From the NCBI RefSeq assembly GCF_030547425.1, contig NZ_JAUORH010000003.1, positions 1 to 64,000 of the forward strand: a stretch of 64,000 nt of DNA, read 5' to 3'. This document shows, one piece after another, positions 1 through 8,048 of this stretch. Origin of the DNA: Tenacibaculum sp. 1_MG-2023 (GTDB taxonomy: Bacteria > Bacteroidota > Bacteroidia > Flavobacteriales > Flavobacteriaceae). Every line of letters begins with the position of its first letter. Position 1 is the stretch's first letter. A program made the translations under genes and the position numbers. Below the pieces are notes generated by a model. It was not told where the DNA came from, did no database searches, and saw only the letters and a program-made list of their open reading frames with translations.

Positions 1-842
1 CGAGTTGTTTTGGACTTAAACGTGATGCGTATTACAAATACAAATCTAGAGCTGATAAGCGTTTAAAAACAGAACAACAGATTATTGAAATTGTTAGAAA
101 AAGACGCAAATCCCTTCCTAGAGAAGGTGTACGGAAACTTACTAAATCTTTAAATGTAGATTTTACTAAAGCCAATATTAAAGTTGGTAGAGATACTTTG
201 TTTAGCGTGCTTAGAAAACACCAAATGCTGACACTTAGAAAGAAAACTAGTGCCAGAACAACCAATTCTTATCATCGCTTTTATAAATATAACAACATCA
301 TAAAAGACTTAGAAATCAATAGAGCTAACCAAGTCTGGGTTAGTGACATAACTTATATTAGAACCGTAAAAGGTTTTTGCTACTTGGCTTTAATTACAGA
401 TATGCACTCTCGTAAAATTGTTGGCTATGACCTTAGTGATAGTCTGGAATTAAAAGGTTGTGTAAGAGCATTAAATAAAGCTATTTATCAAGCTAAAGAC
501 ATTAAACAACTCATTCATCATTCAGACAGAGGTATACAATATTGTAGCAATGTTTACACACAAATACTCAAAAGAAAAAAGATAAATATTAGTATGACCG
601 AAGAAAATCATTGTTACGAAAACGCCATGGCTGAACGTGTAAACGGAATTTTAAAAGACGAGTTTTATCTCGACCAAACCTTTGATAACGTGGCTCACGC
701 AAAGCGGGCTACAAAAAATGCAATTAATTTATACAACGAAATAAGATTACACTTATCTTTAGATTTCAAAACACCTAATATGGTATATAAATTATCAGCG
801 TAAATTCAATTTTAACCTGTAGCCATATTTCAGGACGAGACA
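1..842 (+). mobile_element. IS3-family insertion sequence, right-hand part (left end outside window)
   Basis: The window opens inside an IS3-family element. Its transposase reading frame runs from the window edge to 803. The sequence between about 815 and 842, read from the right, starts TGTCTCGTCCTGAAATATGG and looks like a terminal inverted repeat, so I place the right end at about 842. The left end, orfA and the matching inverted repeat lie outside the window, so the boundary cannot be confirmed by pairing the two ends. The next unit, an IS110-type element, starts almost directly after it. Confidence 0.7.
3..803 (+). CDS. IS3-family transposase OrfB (DDE integrase-type), 5' end cut by window
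   Basis: This is the catalytic part of an IS3-family transposase (rve integrase core), which cuts and joins the element ends. The frame is open from the window edge, through an N-terminal segment reading SCFGLKRDAYYKYKSRA that is typical of OrfB. The DDE residues are visible: Asp in QVWVSDITYI (codon at 345), Asp in HHSDRGIQY (codon at 525) and Glu in ENAMAERVNG (codon at 633). The frame ends at a TAA at 803 shortly before the presumed right inverted repeat. IS3 elements normally make OrfAB by -1 frameshifting from an upstream orfA, which is not in view. The visible part is uninterrupted, so the element could be intact. Confidence 0.9.
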   Translation, partial: SCFGLKRDAYYKYKSRADKRLKTEQQIIEIVRKRRKSLPREGVRKLTKSLNVDFTKANIKVGRDTLFSVLRKHQMLTLRKKTSARTTNSYHRFYKYNNIIKDLEINRANQVWVSDITYIRTVKGFCYLALITDMHSRKIVGYDLSDSLELKGCVRALNKAIYQAKDIKQLIHHSDRGIQYCSNVYTQILKRKKINISMTEENHCYENAMAERVNGILKDEFYLDQTFDNVAHAKRATKNAINLYNEIRLHLSLDFKTPNMVYKLSA

Positions 843-1981
843 GATTTCGTCAACATTGATAATCCCTACGCTTTTACTACTTCGAATTCGTTCAGTTCTA
901 TGAGACCAAGATCTCGTTTTCAAGTTGTTGAATTGTTGGTAGTGTTTTCTTTCCAATCCTTTTTTCTTATGAGTAAAAATAAACAATTTTTAGGAATCGA
1001 TGTTAGTAAAGAAGTCTTAGATGTGTATGATAATCAAGGCAATTGGAGTCAATTTACAAATGATGCATCAGGCTTTAAAGAGCTGTTGTTAATCACAAGC
1101 AGCTTAACTCATTGTATAATGGAAGCAACAGGATATTATCATGTACGATTAGCCTATTTTTTATTAGAAAAAGGAATTTTGGTATCGGTAGAAAATCCGT
1201 TGAAGGTAAAACGATTTATTCAAATGAATTTATCAAAAGTAAAGACGGATAAGAGTGATGCAAAGCAGTTATATGATTATGGCGTAAGTCAAGCCCCATC
1301 TTTATGGAAAGGAGAGAGTAAGGAACAACAAGAATGTTTACAAATAGTACGTTTATTGGGAGTTTACACGAAACAATCTACTCAGTTAAAGAATAAGCTT
1401 CATGGCGAATCTGTCTTAGGAAATCCATCAAAAGCTGTAGTTAATTCATTAAAAAGGCATCTAAAAAACATACAAAAAGAGATGTTTAAATTAGAGGAGT
1501 TATTGTCAGAGAACGTAAAAAAGAGCTACCAAAATGAAGTGACATTACTAAAGTCTATACCCGGAATAGGAAGCAAGACAGCACTGATGTTATTAGTTTT
1601 TACCGATGGGTTTAATCGTTTTACTTCAGCAAAAGAGCTGTGCAGTTACGCAGGTATTACTCCCACTATTAGAGAATCAGGAAGTAGTATAAAGGGAAGA
1701 CCACGAATAAGTAAAATGGGGAACCCTAAGCTTAGGAATTTATTGTTTATGTGTAGTTTTAATGCTTGTAAATACAACAAAGCATGTCGAGAACTTTATG
1801 AACGAATAGTTGCTAAAGGTAAGAGTAAAAAACTTGCTTTAATAGCGGTGTGTAATAAGCTACTAAAACAAGCTTTTGCCATAGTAAAAAGTGGTTTACC
1901 TTATGACGCAAATTATAAAAGTACGTTGGTTTAAAAAAGTATAAAATGTATTTGTTTTTTACCTCAGTTCTTTGTTGCCTG
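843..1981 (+). mobile_element. IS110-family element (ends uncertain)
   Basis: The region holds one IS110-type transposase gene with about 126 bp of non-coding DNA before it and 47 bp after it. IS110 elements lack clear terminal inverted repeats, so the ends cannot be fixed by eye; the limits given are the flanking features (IS3 right end and the stop codon of the MORN gene). In the IS110 subgroup the non-coding left end encodes the bridge RNA that pairs with donor and target DNA. Here the left end is short and touches the IS3 right end, so the IS3 element may have landed in it. Confidence 0.55.
969..1934 (+). CDS. IS110-family transposase (DEDD/RuvC-like plus Transposase_20)
   Basis: This 321-residue protein is a bridge-RNA-guided IS110 recombinase. 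The N-terminal RuvC-like domain shows the DEDD set: Asp11 in FLGIDVSK, Glu52 in IMEATGYYH, and Asp94/Asp97 in KTDKSDAKQ. The C-terminal Transposase_20 domain starts at about residue 195 with SIPGIGSKTA and carries the serine-rich ESGSSIKGR stretch (237-244) that holds the catalytic serine in this family. I chose ATG 969 because LGIDVSK follows at the usual distance. The frame is open back to 900, but those 23 residues look like translated non-coding left-end sequence. The reading frame is unbroken and of normal length, so it may be active. Confidence 0.92.
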   Translation: MSKNKQFLGIDVSKEVLDVYDNQGNWSQFTNDASGFKELLLITSSLTHCIMEATGYYHVRLAYFLLEKGILVSVENPLKVKRFIQMNLSKVKTDKSDAKQLYDYGVSQAPSLWKGESKEQQECLQIVRLLGVYTKQSTQLKNKLHGESVLGNPSKAVVNSLKRHLKNIQKEMFKLEELLSENVKKSYQNEVTLLKSIPGIGSKTALMLLVFTDGFNRFTSAKELCSYAGITPTIRESGSSIKGRPRISKMGNPKLRNLLFMCSFNACKYNKACRELYERIVAKGKSKKLALIAVCNKLLKQAFAIVKSGLPYDANYKSTLV

Positions 1982-2737
1982 TCAGTATTTTTTTTGTTCT
2001 TGAATCTCTCCAGTTTCTTTATAAAAAATTTTGCTTATTGGATCTCCGTGTTCATCAATATTTATTAATACTCTTAACTGTCCGCTTTCATAGTAAATTT
2101 TCCATTCGCTTTTAGGCGTTGGTTTATCAACGCCACTTAAAAAAAATATACTTTTTAATTGTCCACTCTCATAATAATTTATCCGTTTACCTATCTCTTC
2201 TCCTTTCTTATAATTTTTTATGCTTTTTACTTGTCCGTTTTCAAAATAGGATTTCCATTCGCCATCTCTAATATTTTGACTGTAATTACCTTCAGATTCA
2301 AGAGAACCATCTTCAAAATACCATTTCCATTTACCTATTTTTTTATTTTTGTCATAAAAATGAGTACCTGCTAAATTTCCATTTTCGTGATAATAGATCC
2401 AAGAGCCGTGTTGTTTACCCTCAATGTAATTTCCAGTATAATTCAATTTCCCAGAACTGTAATAGTATTTCCAATCCCCTGTTACTTCATCATCAGTATA
2501 GTTTCCGGTGCTTTGTAATTGTCCATTATCATAATAGAATTTCCATTTTCCTTTTTTAGTGCAGCTTTCCAAATTTGGATTGTATTCCTCTCCAGCTTCA
2601 ACAGCAACAATGCCATTGTTATAGATTTCACAAGCCCCAATAGATTTAACATTTCCATTAGGATAATACTCTTTTTTTTCTTGAGCATAACTTATTAATG
2701 AAATCAATAAGCTTATAGTGATTATGGGTAATTTCAA
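1982..2737 (-). CDS. secreted MORN-repeat protein (YwqK-like)
   Basis: This protein is a chain of about nine MORN-variant repeats, each near 20-25 residues with a core like YYxNGxLxxxGNY, the pattern annotated as YwqK-family or MORN-repeat. Its molecular role is unknown; no toxin gene is seen beside it. The frame is open to an ATG at 2800, but that start would put 21 hydrophilic residues before the hydrophobic segment. A TTG at 2737 gives KLPIITISLLISLISYA followed by Q, a clean signal peptide, so I prefer it; the start is not certain. The C-terminus (GEIQEQKKY) stops 47 bp from the IS110 transposase stop, so the insertion may have trimmed the last residues. Confidence 0.75.
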   Translation of the reverse strand: MKLPIITISLLISLISYAQEKKEYYPNGNVKSIGACEIYNNGIVAVEAGEEYNPNLESCTKKGKWKFYYDNGQLQSTGNYTDDEVTGDWKYYYSSGKLNYTGNYIEGKQHGSWIYYHENGNLAGTHFYDKNKKIGKWKWYFEDGSLESEGNYSQNIRDGEWKSYFENGQVKSIKNYKKGEEIGKRINYYESGQLKSIFFLSGVDKPTPKSEWKIYYESGQLRVLINIDEHGDPISKIFYKETGEIQEQKKY

Positions 2738-3021
2738 TTTACTATTTTTTATTTTAAGTTCAGTCTTTATATTGCAGGCAACACCCAAATATATGGACAT
2801 TTTAGGGTTCAGACAAGTAAGATCTATTTTAAGTGTGTTGTATCACGAAAGCCTTTTAAATGCTAGTGTTTTATAAAATGTATACTTGTCCTTATTTCGT
2901 ATATACTTAAGAAGGGATTTAAATTTTTAGGCTGTATTTATATACAGAATATAGACATAATTAAATCTACCTTATTACTGTAATACATAAAAATTTTGTA
3001 AGTGCTTGTAATTAAATTCAA

Positions 3022-3420
3022 TTATACAAAATTACGTTGTCGTTTTGCCTCAAAAGTTAAGGTGGATATGGTACCGATACATTCATAGAATCTATCTCTC
3101 CTTGCATGGGGTGTTGATATTCTGAGTAGCTTTGTCTCGCCAAACTTGCGTTAACTCTGTAGCTTCAGTACCCACTACCAAAGCAGTAGCCTTAGTATAA
3201 TCGTTTTTATGGCATTCGTTTGAGTTTTGTAGGGTTAGTATGTTGTGTTTCTTTAAGTACGCTATAATGTCTTCAGAAGTGTTTGTCGCTATCTGATTGG
3301 TAAATACACAACCCACACTAGAACGTATAATGTTAGGATTGAATAACTCCGTTTTTGGTATATATACTTCTTTTGTTTTTTCTATGCAGTTATCAGCCTT
3401 ATGTAGAATTTTGTTTATAC
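3022..3420 (-). pseudogene. decayed TrmH/SpoU-family RNA 2'-O-methyltransferase, C-terminal remnant
   Basis: Read on the minus strand, 3410-3107 gives KTELFNPNIIRSSVG, then FTNQIAT, then TALVVGTEATELTQVWRD. These match motif 1 and motif 2 of SpoU methyltransferases, which methylate a ribose 2'-OH in rRNA or tRNA using a knotted SAM site. At about 3107 the frame breaks. In the next frame MQGEIDSMNVSV continues, which is motif 3. After a second break near 3062 the expected tail FEAKRQRNFV and a TAA at 3022 appear. So at least two frameshifts and a small loss separate pieces that are in the correct order. The N-terminal RNA-binding half is missing. The longest unbroken part (3092-3316) should not be taken as a gene. 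Confidence 0.75.
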
Positions 3421-3429
3421 TTACAAAAA

Positions 3430-3713
3430 GAATAATTACTAGCTATTGCTGTTGTTAGGCAAGCAACAGTACTGTTGCTAAACACCAAACACTATTGTTG
3501 TTTAACACTAGGTGCTACTGTTTGAATCTTCAAACAAAACCAAAATATGGGGTGTACTAGTTTGTATTAAGCTTCATACAGTAGTGTATGAAGTCACTCG
3601 ACACTACTGTTATGGTGTAATGATATAGTGGTATATGAAGTTACCATATAGTAGCGTATATTTATTGGTACCGCCAAAGGGTTTAATACCCAGAGGCTTG
3701 CCTCGTTTTTTTT
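3430..3713 (+). repeat. cluster of small inverted repeats with a shared AGTAGTG-like core, ending in a terminator
   Basis: The block contains a run of short palindromes: 3462-3479 (perfect 18-nt palindrome), 3519-3536 (8-bp arms, TC loop), 3572-3593 (9-bp arms around GTAG), 3601-3618 (4-bp arms), 3623-3636 (5-bp arms around GTGG) and 3646-3661 (5-bp arms around GTAGCG). The arms differ in sequence, but the centres on one strand or the other resemble ACAGTAGTGT. The last five centres are about 22-27 nt apart. A GC-rich hairpin with eight T follows at 3693-3713. No open frame fits, so a structured RNA or a binding/recombination array is possible. Function is unknown. Confidence 0.5.
3693..3713 (+). 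terminator. plus-strand intrinsic terminator after the hairpin cluster
   Basis: GAGGC and GCCTC pair around a TT loop at 3693-3704 and eight T follow at 3706-3713. A second small hairpin, GGGT-TTAAT-ACCC, precedes it at 3679-3691. It would end transcription coming rightward out of the hairpin cluster; no coding gene lies upstream on this strand after the IS110 transposase. Confidence 0.55.
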
Positions 3714-3756
3714 CTATAAATACCTTGTGAACTTACTCTGAGGTAGTTTACTTCAT

Positions 3757-3787
3757 AAAAAAAGCTCACCATAGGTGAGCTTTTTTA
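3757..3787 (-). terminator. intrinsic terminator of pdhA-pdhC
   Basis: A stem of AAAAAAAGCTCACC with its complement and a three-base loop sits 20 bp beyond the pdhC stop, with T runs on both strands, so it can work in both directions. Confidence 0.85.
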
Positions 3788-3807
3788 TTTATAATTTTAT
3801 TAAAAAA

Positions 3808-5439
3808 CTATGCTAACATGGTAACTGGATTCTCTAAATAAGTTTTTAAGGTTTGTAAAAACTGAGCACCAATTGCACCGTCAACTGTTCTGTGATCGCA
3901 TGCTAAAGTTAATTTCATGGTGTTACCAACTACAATTTCTCCATTTTTAACTACTGGTTTTTGTACAATTGCACCTACCGATAAAATAGCAGAATTAGGT
4001 TGGTTAATAATTGAAGTAAAGCTTTCAATACCAAACATTCCTAAGTTAGAAACGGTAAATGTACTTCCTTGCATTTCATTAGGAGTTAGTTTTTTGCTTC
4101 TAGCTTTTGATGCTAGTTGACGAACTTCAATATCTATTTGATTGATATTCATGTAATCTGTATTACGAAGAACAGGTACAACTAGACCTTCAGGTACCGC
4201 AACGGCTACACCTATATTTATATGTTTATTGTATATTGTTACATCATCATTCCAAGTAGTATTAACTTGAGGGTGTCTTCTCAATGCCATAGCAGAAGCT
4301 TTAACCACCATATCATTAAAAGATACTTTTGTTTCTGGCATCTGATTAATAATCTTTCTAGATTCAATAGCATTGTCCATATCTACCTCTATGTTTAAGT
4401 AGAAATGAGGAGCGGAGAATTTAGAATTAGCTAGTGCTTTAGCAATAGCTTTACGCATTTGAGAATTCTTAATTTCCTCTACAGATTCTTCTCCTGCAAT
4501 AGCAAAGTTTGTAACTGCTGAATGAGTTGTAGCTGTACTTGTGGCTACAGGAGCTTCAACTTTAGCAGCAGGAGTATAGTTTTCAACATCTTTTTTGATA
4601 ATACGACCATTTTCTCCTGAACCGTTAACGTCTGCTAAATTGATTCCTTTATCCTTCGCTATTTTCTTAGCTAAAGGAGAAGCAAAAATACGTCCACCTT
4701 TATTATTTGATGTAGTTGCTACTGGAGTAGCCACTGTTTCTGTTTTGTTTTCTTCAACTGCTTTAGGAGCTTCTTCTTGTTTTTCAGAAGAGTCATTATT
4801 TAAAGTACCTGCTTTATGAGCTTCTACTAATGATGAAACATCAGTACCAGCTTCACCAATAATAGCTAATAAACTATCTACAGGAGCACTTTCACCTTCT
4901 TGAACACCGATATGTAATAAAGTACCTTCATTGAAAGATTCGAACTCCATTGTAGCTTTATCAGTTTCGATTTCAGCTAAAATATCACCTTCCTCAACAT
5001 TGTCTCCCACTTTTTTTAACCAAGAGGCAACGGTACCTTCAGTCATTGTATCACTTAAACGAGGCATTGTTACTACTTTTACTCCATCAGGTATCGTTGA
5101 GTTTATAGTAGTGGTATTTTTTTCTTCAGTTTTAGGAGCTTCTTCCTTAACTTCCGCTTCAGGAGTACTACTTCCATTTAATAATGCTGAAAAATCTTCT
5201 CCTTCCTCACCAATAATAGCTAATAAACTATCTACAGGAGCTGTTTCTCCTTCTTGAACACCAATATGTAATAAAGTACCATCGTGGAAAGATTCAAATT
5301 CCATCGTAGCTTTATCGGTTTCAATTTCAGCTAAAATATCACCTTCTTCAACTTTATCACCTACTTTCTTTAACCAAGAAGCTACCACTCCTTCTTCCAT
5401 CGTATCGCTTAAGCGAGGCATGTTTATAATTGTAGCCAT
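3808..5439 (-). CDS. pdhC: pyruvate dehydrogenase complex E2, dihydrolipoamide acetyltransferase
   Basis: E2 forms the core of the pyruvate dehydrogenase complex and passes the acetyl group from lipoamide to CoA. The 543 residues show two lipoyl domains (about 1-78 and 122-198) with lipoyl lysines K43 and K161 in ETDKATMEFES, Ala/Glu/Thr-rich linkers, a peripheral subunit-binding domain (about 249-290, RIFASPLAKKIAKDKG), and the catalytic domain with the DHRTVDG motif (H516). The two lipoyl domains are almost identical, which points to an internal duplication. The gene starts 3 bp after the pdhA stop, so the two are co-transcribed. E1-beta and E3 are not in the window. Confidence 0.97.
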   Translation of the reverse strand: MATIINMPRLSDTMEEGVVASWLKKVGDKVEEGDILAEIETDKATMEFESFHDGTLLHIGVQEGETAPVDSLLAIIGEEGEDFSALLNGSSTPEAEVKEEAPKTEEKNTTTINSTIPDGVKVVTMPRLSDTMTEGTVASWLKKVGDNVEEGDILAEIETDKATMEFESFNEGTLLHIGVQEGESAPVDSLLAIIGEAGTDVSSLVEAHKAGTLNNDSSEKQEEAPKAVEENKTETVATPVATTSNNKGGRIFASPLAKKIAKDKGINLADVNGSGENGRIIKKDVENYTPAAKVEAPVATSTATTHSAVTNFAIAGEESVEEIKNSQMRKAIAKALANSKFSAPHFYLNIEVDMDNAIESRKIINQMPETKVSFNDMVVKASAMALRRHPQVNTTWNDDVTIYNKHINIGVAVAVPEGLVVPVLRNTDYMNINQIDIEVRQLASKARSKKLTPNEMQGSTFTVSNLGMFGIESFTSIINQPNSAILSVGAIVQKPVVKNGEIVVGNTMKLTLACDHRTVDGAIGAQFLQTLKTYLENPVTMLA

Positions 5440-5442
5440 AAT

Positions 5443-6438
5443 TTACTTAGATTTTATAAAAGGATAATCTTCTTGTTCATATACCATATCATATAATTGG
5501 TTTAGTTCTGGATATGGAGAGTCTTCTGCGAATTTCTCACATTCTTTAACCAAATCTTTTACTTCTTTATCAATTGTTTTAATTTCATCTTCTGAAGCAT
5601 ACTCTTTTTCTTTGATGACTTCTAAAACTTGAGTGATAGGATCTATTTTTTTATACTCTTCAACTTCGTCTTTTGTACGATAATGTTGAGCATCTGACAT
5701 AGAGTGACCTCTATATCGGTATGTTTTCATTTCTAAGAAAGTAGGACCATCACCACGACGGGCTCTTTGAATAGCTTCATCTACAGCTTCTGCGACTTTG
5801 ATAGGATTCATTCCATCAACAGGACCGCAAGGCATTTCATACCCTAGTCCTAACTTCCAAATATCAGTATGGTTTGCAGTTCTTTCAACAGAGGTTCCCA
5901 TGGCATATCCATTGTTTTCAACAATAAACACTACAGGTAATTTCCAGTTCATTGCCATGTTAAAGGTTTCATGTAAAGAACCCTGACGTGCAGCCCCATC
6001 ACCAAAATAACATAAAGTTACGGCATCACTACCTTTATATTTGTCACCAAAAGCAAGACCAGCTCCTAAAGGAATCTGACCACCTACAATTCCATGACCA
6101 CCATAAAAACGGTATTCTTTAGAGAAAATATGCATAGAACCTCCCATACCATGAGAAGTACCAGTAGCTTTACCATATAGTTCTGCCATTACGCGCTTAG
6201 GGTCTTCACCCATACCGATTGGTTGAACGTGATTACGGTAAGCAGTAATCATTTTATCTTTAGTCAAATCCATTGCATGTAATGAACCTGCTAAAACAGC
6301 CTCTTGACCGTTATATAAGTGTAAAAAACCTCTAACTTTTTGTTGAATGTAAACTGCAGCTAGCTTGTCTTCAAACTTTCTCCAAAATAGCATATCTCTA
6401 TACCAATTGATATAGGTTTCTTTGGTGATTTTCTTCAT
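5443..6438 (-). CDS. pdhA: pyruvate dehydrogenase E1 component, alpha subunit
   Basis: E1-alpha and E1-beta together bind thiamine diphosphate and decarboxylate pyruvate, then acetylate the E2 lipoyl group. The 331 residues have the usual length for an alpha subunit. The ThDP motif is present as GDG (146-148) through NN (175-176), and the conserved loop YRYRGHSMSD lies near residue 245. It is the first gene of a two-gene unit with pdhC. The beta subunit must be elsewhere. A TAnnTTTG promoter box lies 60 bp upstream. Confidence 0.97.
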   Translation of the reverse strand: MKKITKETYINWYRDMLFWRKFEDKLAAVYIQQKVRGFLHLYNGQEAVLAGSLHAMDLTKDKMITAYRNHVQPIGMGEDPKRVMAELYGKATGTSHGMGGSMHIFSKEYRFYGGHGIVGGQIPLGAGLAFGDKYKGSDAVTLCYFGDGAARQGSLHETFNMAMNWKLPVVFIVENNGYAMGTSVERTANHTDIWKLGLGYEMPCGPVDGMNPIKVAEAVDEAIQRARRGDGPTFLEMKTYRYRGHSMSDAQHYRTKDEVEEYKKIDPITQVLEVIKEKEYASEDEIKTIDKEVKDLVKECEKFAEDSPYPELNQLYDMVYEQEDYPFIKSK

Positions 6439-6498
6439 TATATACTTTAGTTGTTTATTTAAATGTTTGTTTGCTTTGCTTATAGCAAAACGTAGCTA

Positions 6499-6506
6499 CA
6501 AAAATA
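6499..6506 (-). promoter_or_regulatory. candidate -7 box for pdhA-pdhC (TATTTTTG)
   Basis: TATTTTTG on the minus strand matches the Bacteroidetes -7 consensus TAnnTTTG. A T-rich stretch stands near the -33 position, without a perfect TTTG. The expected transcription start gives a leader of roughly 55 nt. Confidence 0.5.
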
Positions 6507-6581
6507 AGTAGTTTTTAGTAATTTAAAAAAACTTATTACTAAAAGTTAAAGAAAGGTTTAAGAAAGGGAAAAGAGATGTAA

Positions 6582-7256
6582 TTACTGTTCTTTCTCTCTA
6601 ATGACTAGAGCTATTACTTTAGCTCCTCTAGCTAATTGCCATAAGTCAGAAATGACTACTTCATCATAATCATCATAAATAGTGAAGGCTCCTGTATTTG
6701 GTCTAAGGCTTCCTTCATCAACTGCTAAAATTTCAATTTTATTAAAACCAAGTTCTAAAGGGATTTTAAACTTTTTTAAACTATGCTTTAAATAGTAATT
6801 TTTAATGATAGGCACTCCGTTATTAAAAACAGTTATAATGTCTCCATCTACCTGTCCAAAATCAATAGCATTTATGTTGATGTTTTTAGATTTTGTACGA
6901 AAACTTCCTATATCTTTATCTATGAGAGGAATTTTTAAATTAAATTTTTCGGCTTTTTTTTGAAGAGTTATTTTCCTAAGTAACTCAGGGGTTAAAATTC
7001 CTTTGTTTTCTAAATCTTTTTGAGCTTGTTTTTTTTGAAGCTCTTTTTGAAGTTCAGAATTAGCTGTTTTAAAGCCATTTGTGTTATTAAAGTCTAACGT
7101 TTTAGGTTTTTTAATTTTTTTAGCCGGTGCGGTGATGATTCCAAATGAAGAGTTTCCTTTATTTTTACCACCAGTAGAACCGTCTAATTGTGCAAAACTC
7201 TTGGTTGTTATGCTACATAAAAAAAGGATAAAAAATAAATGTATGTTTTTTCTCAT
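6582..7256 (-). CDS. secreted protein of unknown function
   Basis: The 224-residue protein starts with a Sec signal peptide (MRKNIHLFFILFLCSITTKS, cleavage expected before QLDGS). A low-complexity Lys/Gln-rich region follows (about 70-105), and the C-terminal half holds DFGQVDGDIITVFNNGV and DEGSLRPNTGAFTIYDDY. This DxGxxDGDxxxVxxN layout recurs in secreted flavobacterial proteins and suggests a compact beta-sandwich; no function is known to me. I place the start at ATG 7256 because the frame's upstream TTG at 7277 lies inside a promoter box. The gene is monocistronic. Confidence 0.75.
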   Translation of the reverse strand: MRKNIHLFFILFLCSITTKSFAQLDGSTGGKNKGNSSFGIITAPAKKIKKPKTLDFNNTNGFKTANSELQKELQKKQAQKDLENKGILTPELLRKITLQKKAEKFNLKIPLIDKDIGSFRTKSKNININAIDFGQVDGDIITVFNNGVPIIKNYYLKHSLKKFKIPLELGFNKIEILAVDEGSLRPNTGAFTIYDDYDEVVISDLWQLARGAKVIALVIREKEQ

Positions 7257-7274
7257 AATAAAAATAGAACTTAA

Positions 7275-7282
7275 CAAATATA
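7275..7282 (-). promoter_or_regulatory. candidate -7 box (TATATTTG) for the secreted protein gene
   Basis: TATATTTG on the minus strand matches TAnnTTTG and stands 19 bp before ATG 7256. It excludes the alternative TTG start at 7277, which would overlap the box. Confidence 0.5.
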
Positions 7283-7326
7283 ATGCCGATTTTTATAGCT
7301 GTATCTAAATAAAGAGTTAAAACTAA

Positions 7327-7992
7327 TTATTTTACAGGGAAGTCGAAATAAGTTTTAGGAAAAGGCTCTCCACGTAATGTAAAGTGCCACCATTCTTTTA
7401 TATAAGACCTAAAGCCGTATTTTCGCATTGTTTTTTGTAACAATGTCCTGTTCTTTTTTTGCTCATCGGTTAGGTTTTCGTACATGATGTGAGATGATAT
7501 GCCAAAAAAGTCAAATGGGCTTCCCATGTCTAGCTCTTCCCCAGTTTTTAAATTAACAATAGTTAAGTCAACAGTACTGCCTCTTGAGTGACCTGATTTA
7601 GAAGCAATGTACCCTTGTTTGAATAAGTAACGCTTGTTAACTTCAGGATAATATTGTTCTTTCATTACGGTGTCATTTAGTACTCTTGCCCATTTTACAA
7701 AATGATTTACTGCTGTTTGCGGACGATAAGCATCAAATATTTTTAACCCTAGGTTTTTAGTAGCCAGTTCATCTTGGACTTTTTTTAAAGCTTTGGCGGT
7801 AGAAGTTGTTGTTATAAGAATATTTTCTTCATATCCATTAACAGGAGTTCCCATAAAGTTGTTGTTATAACAATACCTTAATTCGCCTTGTATTGTTGGA
7901 GCAACATCTTTGATATATGAAAAACCTTTGGGTAAACCCTGAGATTGAATTGCTAAGGAAGTAAGCAAAAATAATGTTAAAATCCATTTCAT
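7327..7992 (-). CDS. VanX/DdpX-type D-alanyl-D-alanine dipeptidase (peptidase M15D)
   Basis: This 221-residue zinc enzyme is predicted to cleave D-Ala-D-Ala, probably for peptidoglycan turnover or recycling in the periplasm. A signal peptide covers about residues 1-18. The M15 zinc ligands are visible: H135 and D142 in SGHSRGSTVDLT and H203 in EWWHFTL, with E200 as the catalytic base. R90 in DAYRP is the usual transition-state arginine. There is no vanHA or regulator nearby, so a vancomycin-resistance role is not indicated. It lies 56 bp after the LTA-synthase-like gene on the same strand. Confidence 0.9.
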   Translation of the reverse strand: MKWILTLFLLTSLAIQSQGLPKGFSYIKDVAPTIQGELRYCYNNNFMGTPVNGYEENILITTTSTAKALKKVQDELATKNLGLKIFDAYRPQTAVNHFVKWARVLNDTVMKEQYYPEVNKRYLFKQGYIASKSGHSRGSTVDLTIVNLKTGEELDMGSPFDFFGISSHIMYENLTDEQKKNRTLLQKTMRKYGFRSYIKEWWHFTLRGEPFPKTYFDFPVK

Positions 7993-8048
7993 TTGGTAAA
8001 AGTAATAAAATGGATTTTAAGAGTTTCTTTCTTAATGAAAGATTAACT

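Noticed and set aside
900..968. Extended N-terminus of the IS110 transposase
   Set aside because: The 23 extra residues lie in the non-coding left end of the element; family proteins start just before the GIDVSK motif.
3092..3316. 74-residue minus-strand gene
   Set aside because: It is the longest unbroken piece of the decayed SpoU methyltransferase; the frame is cut on the 3' side by a frameshift and has no true start.
3430..3713. CRISPR array
   Set aside because: The palindromes differ in arm sequence, there are no constant 25-40 bp repeats with spacers, and no cas genes are near.
7327..7992. Vancomycin-resistance gene
   Set aside because: The M15D dipeptidase stands alone without vanH, vanA or a vanRS system; such enzymes are common in Gram-negative bacteria.
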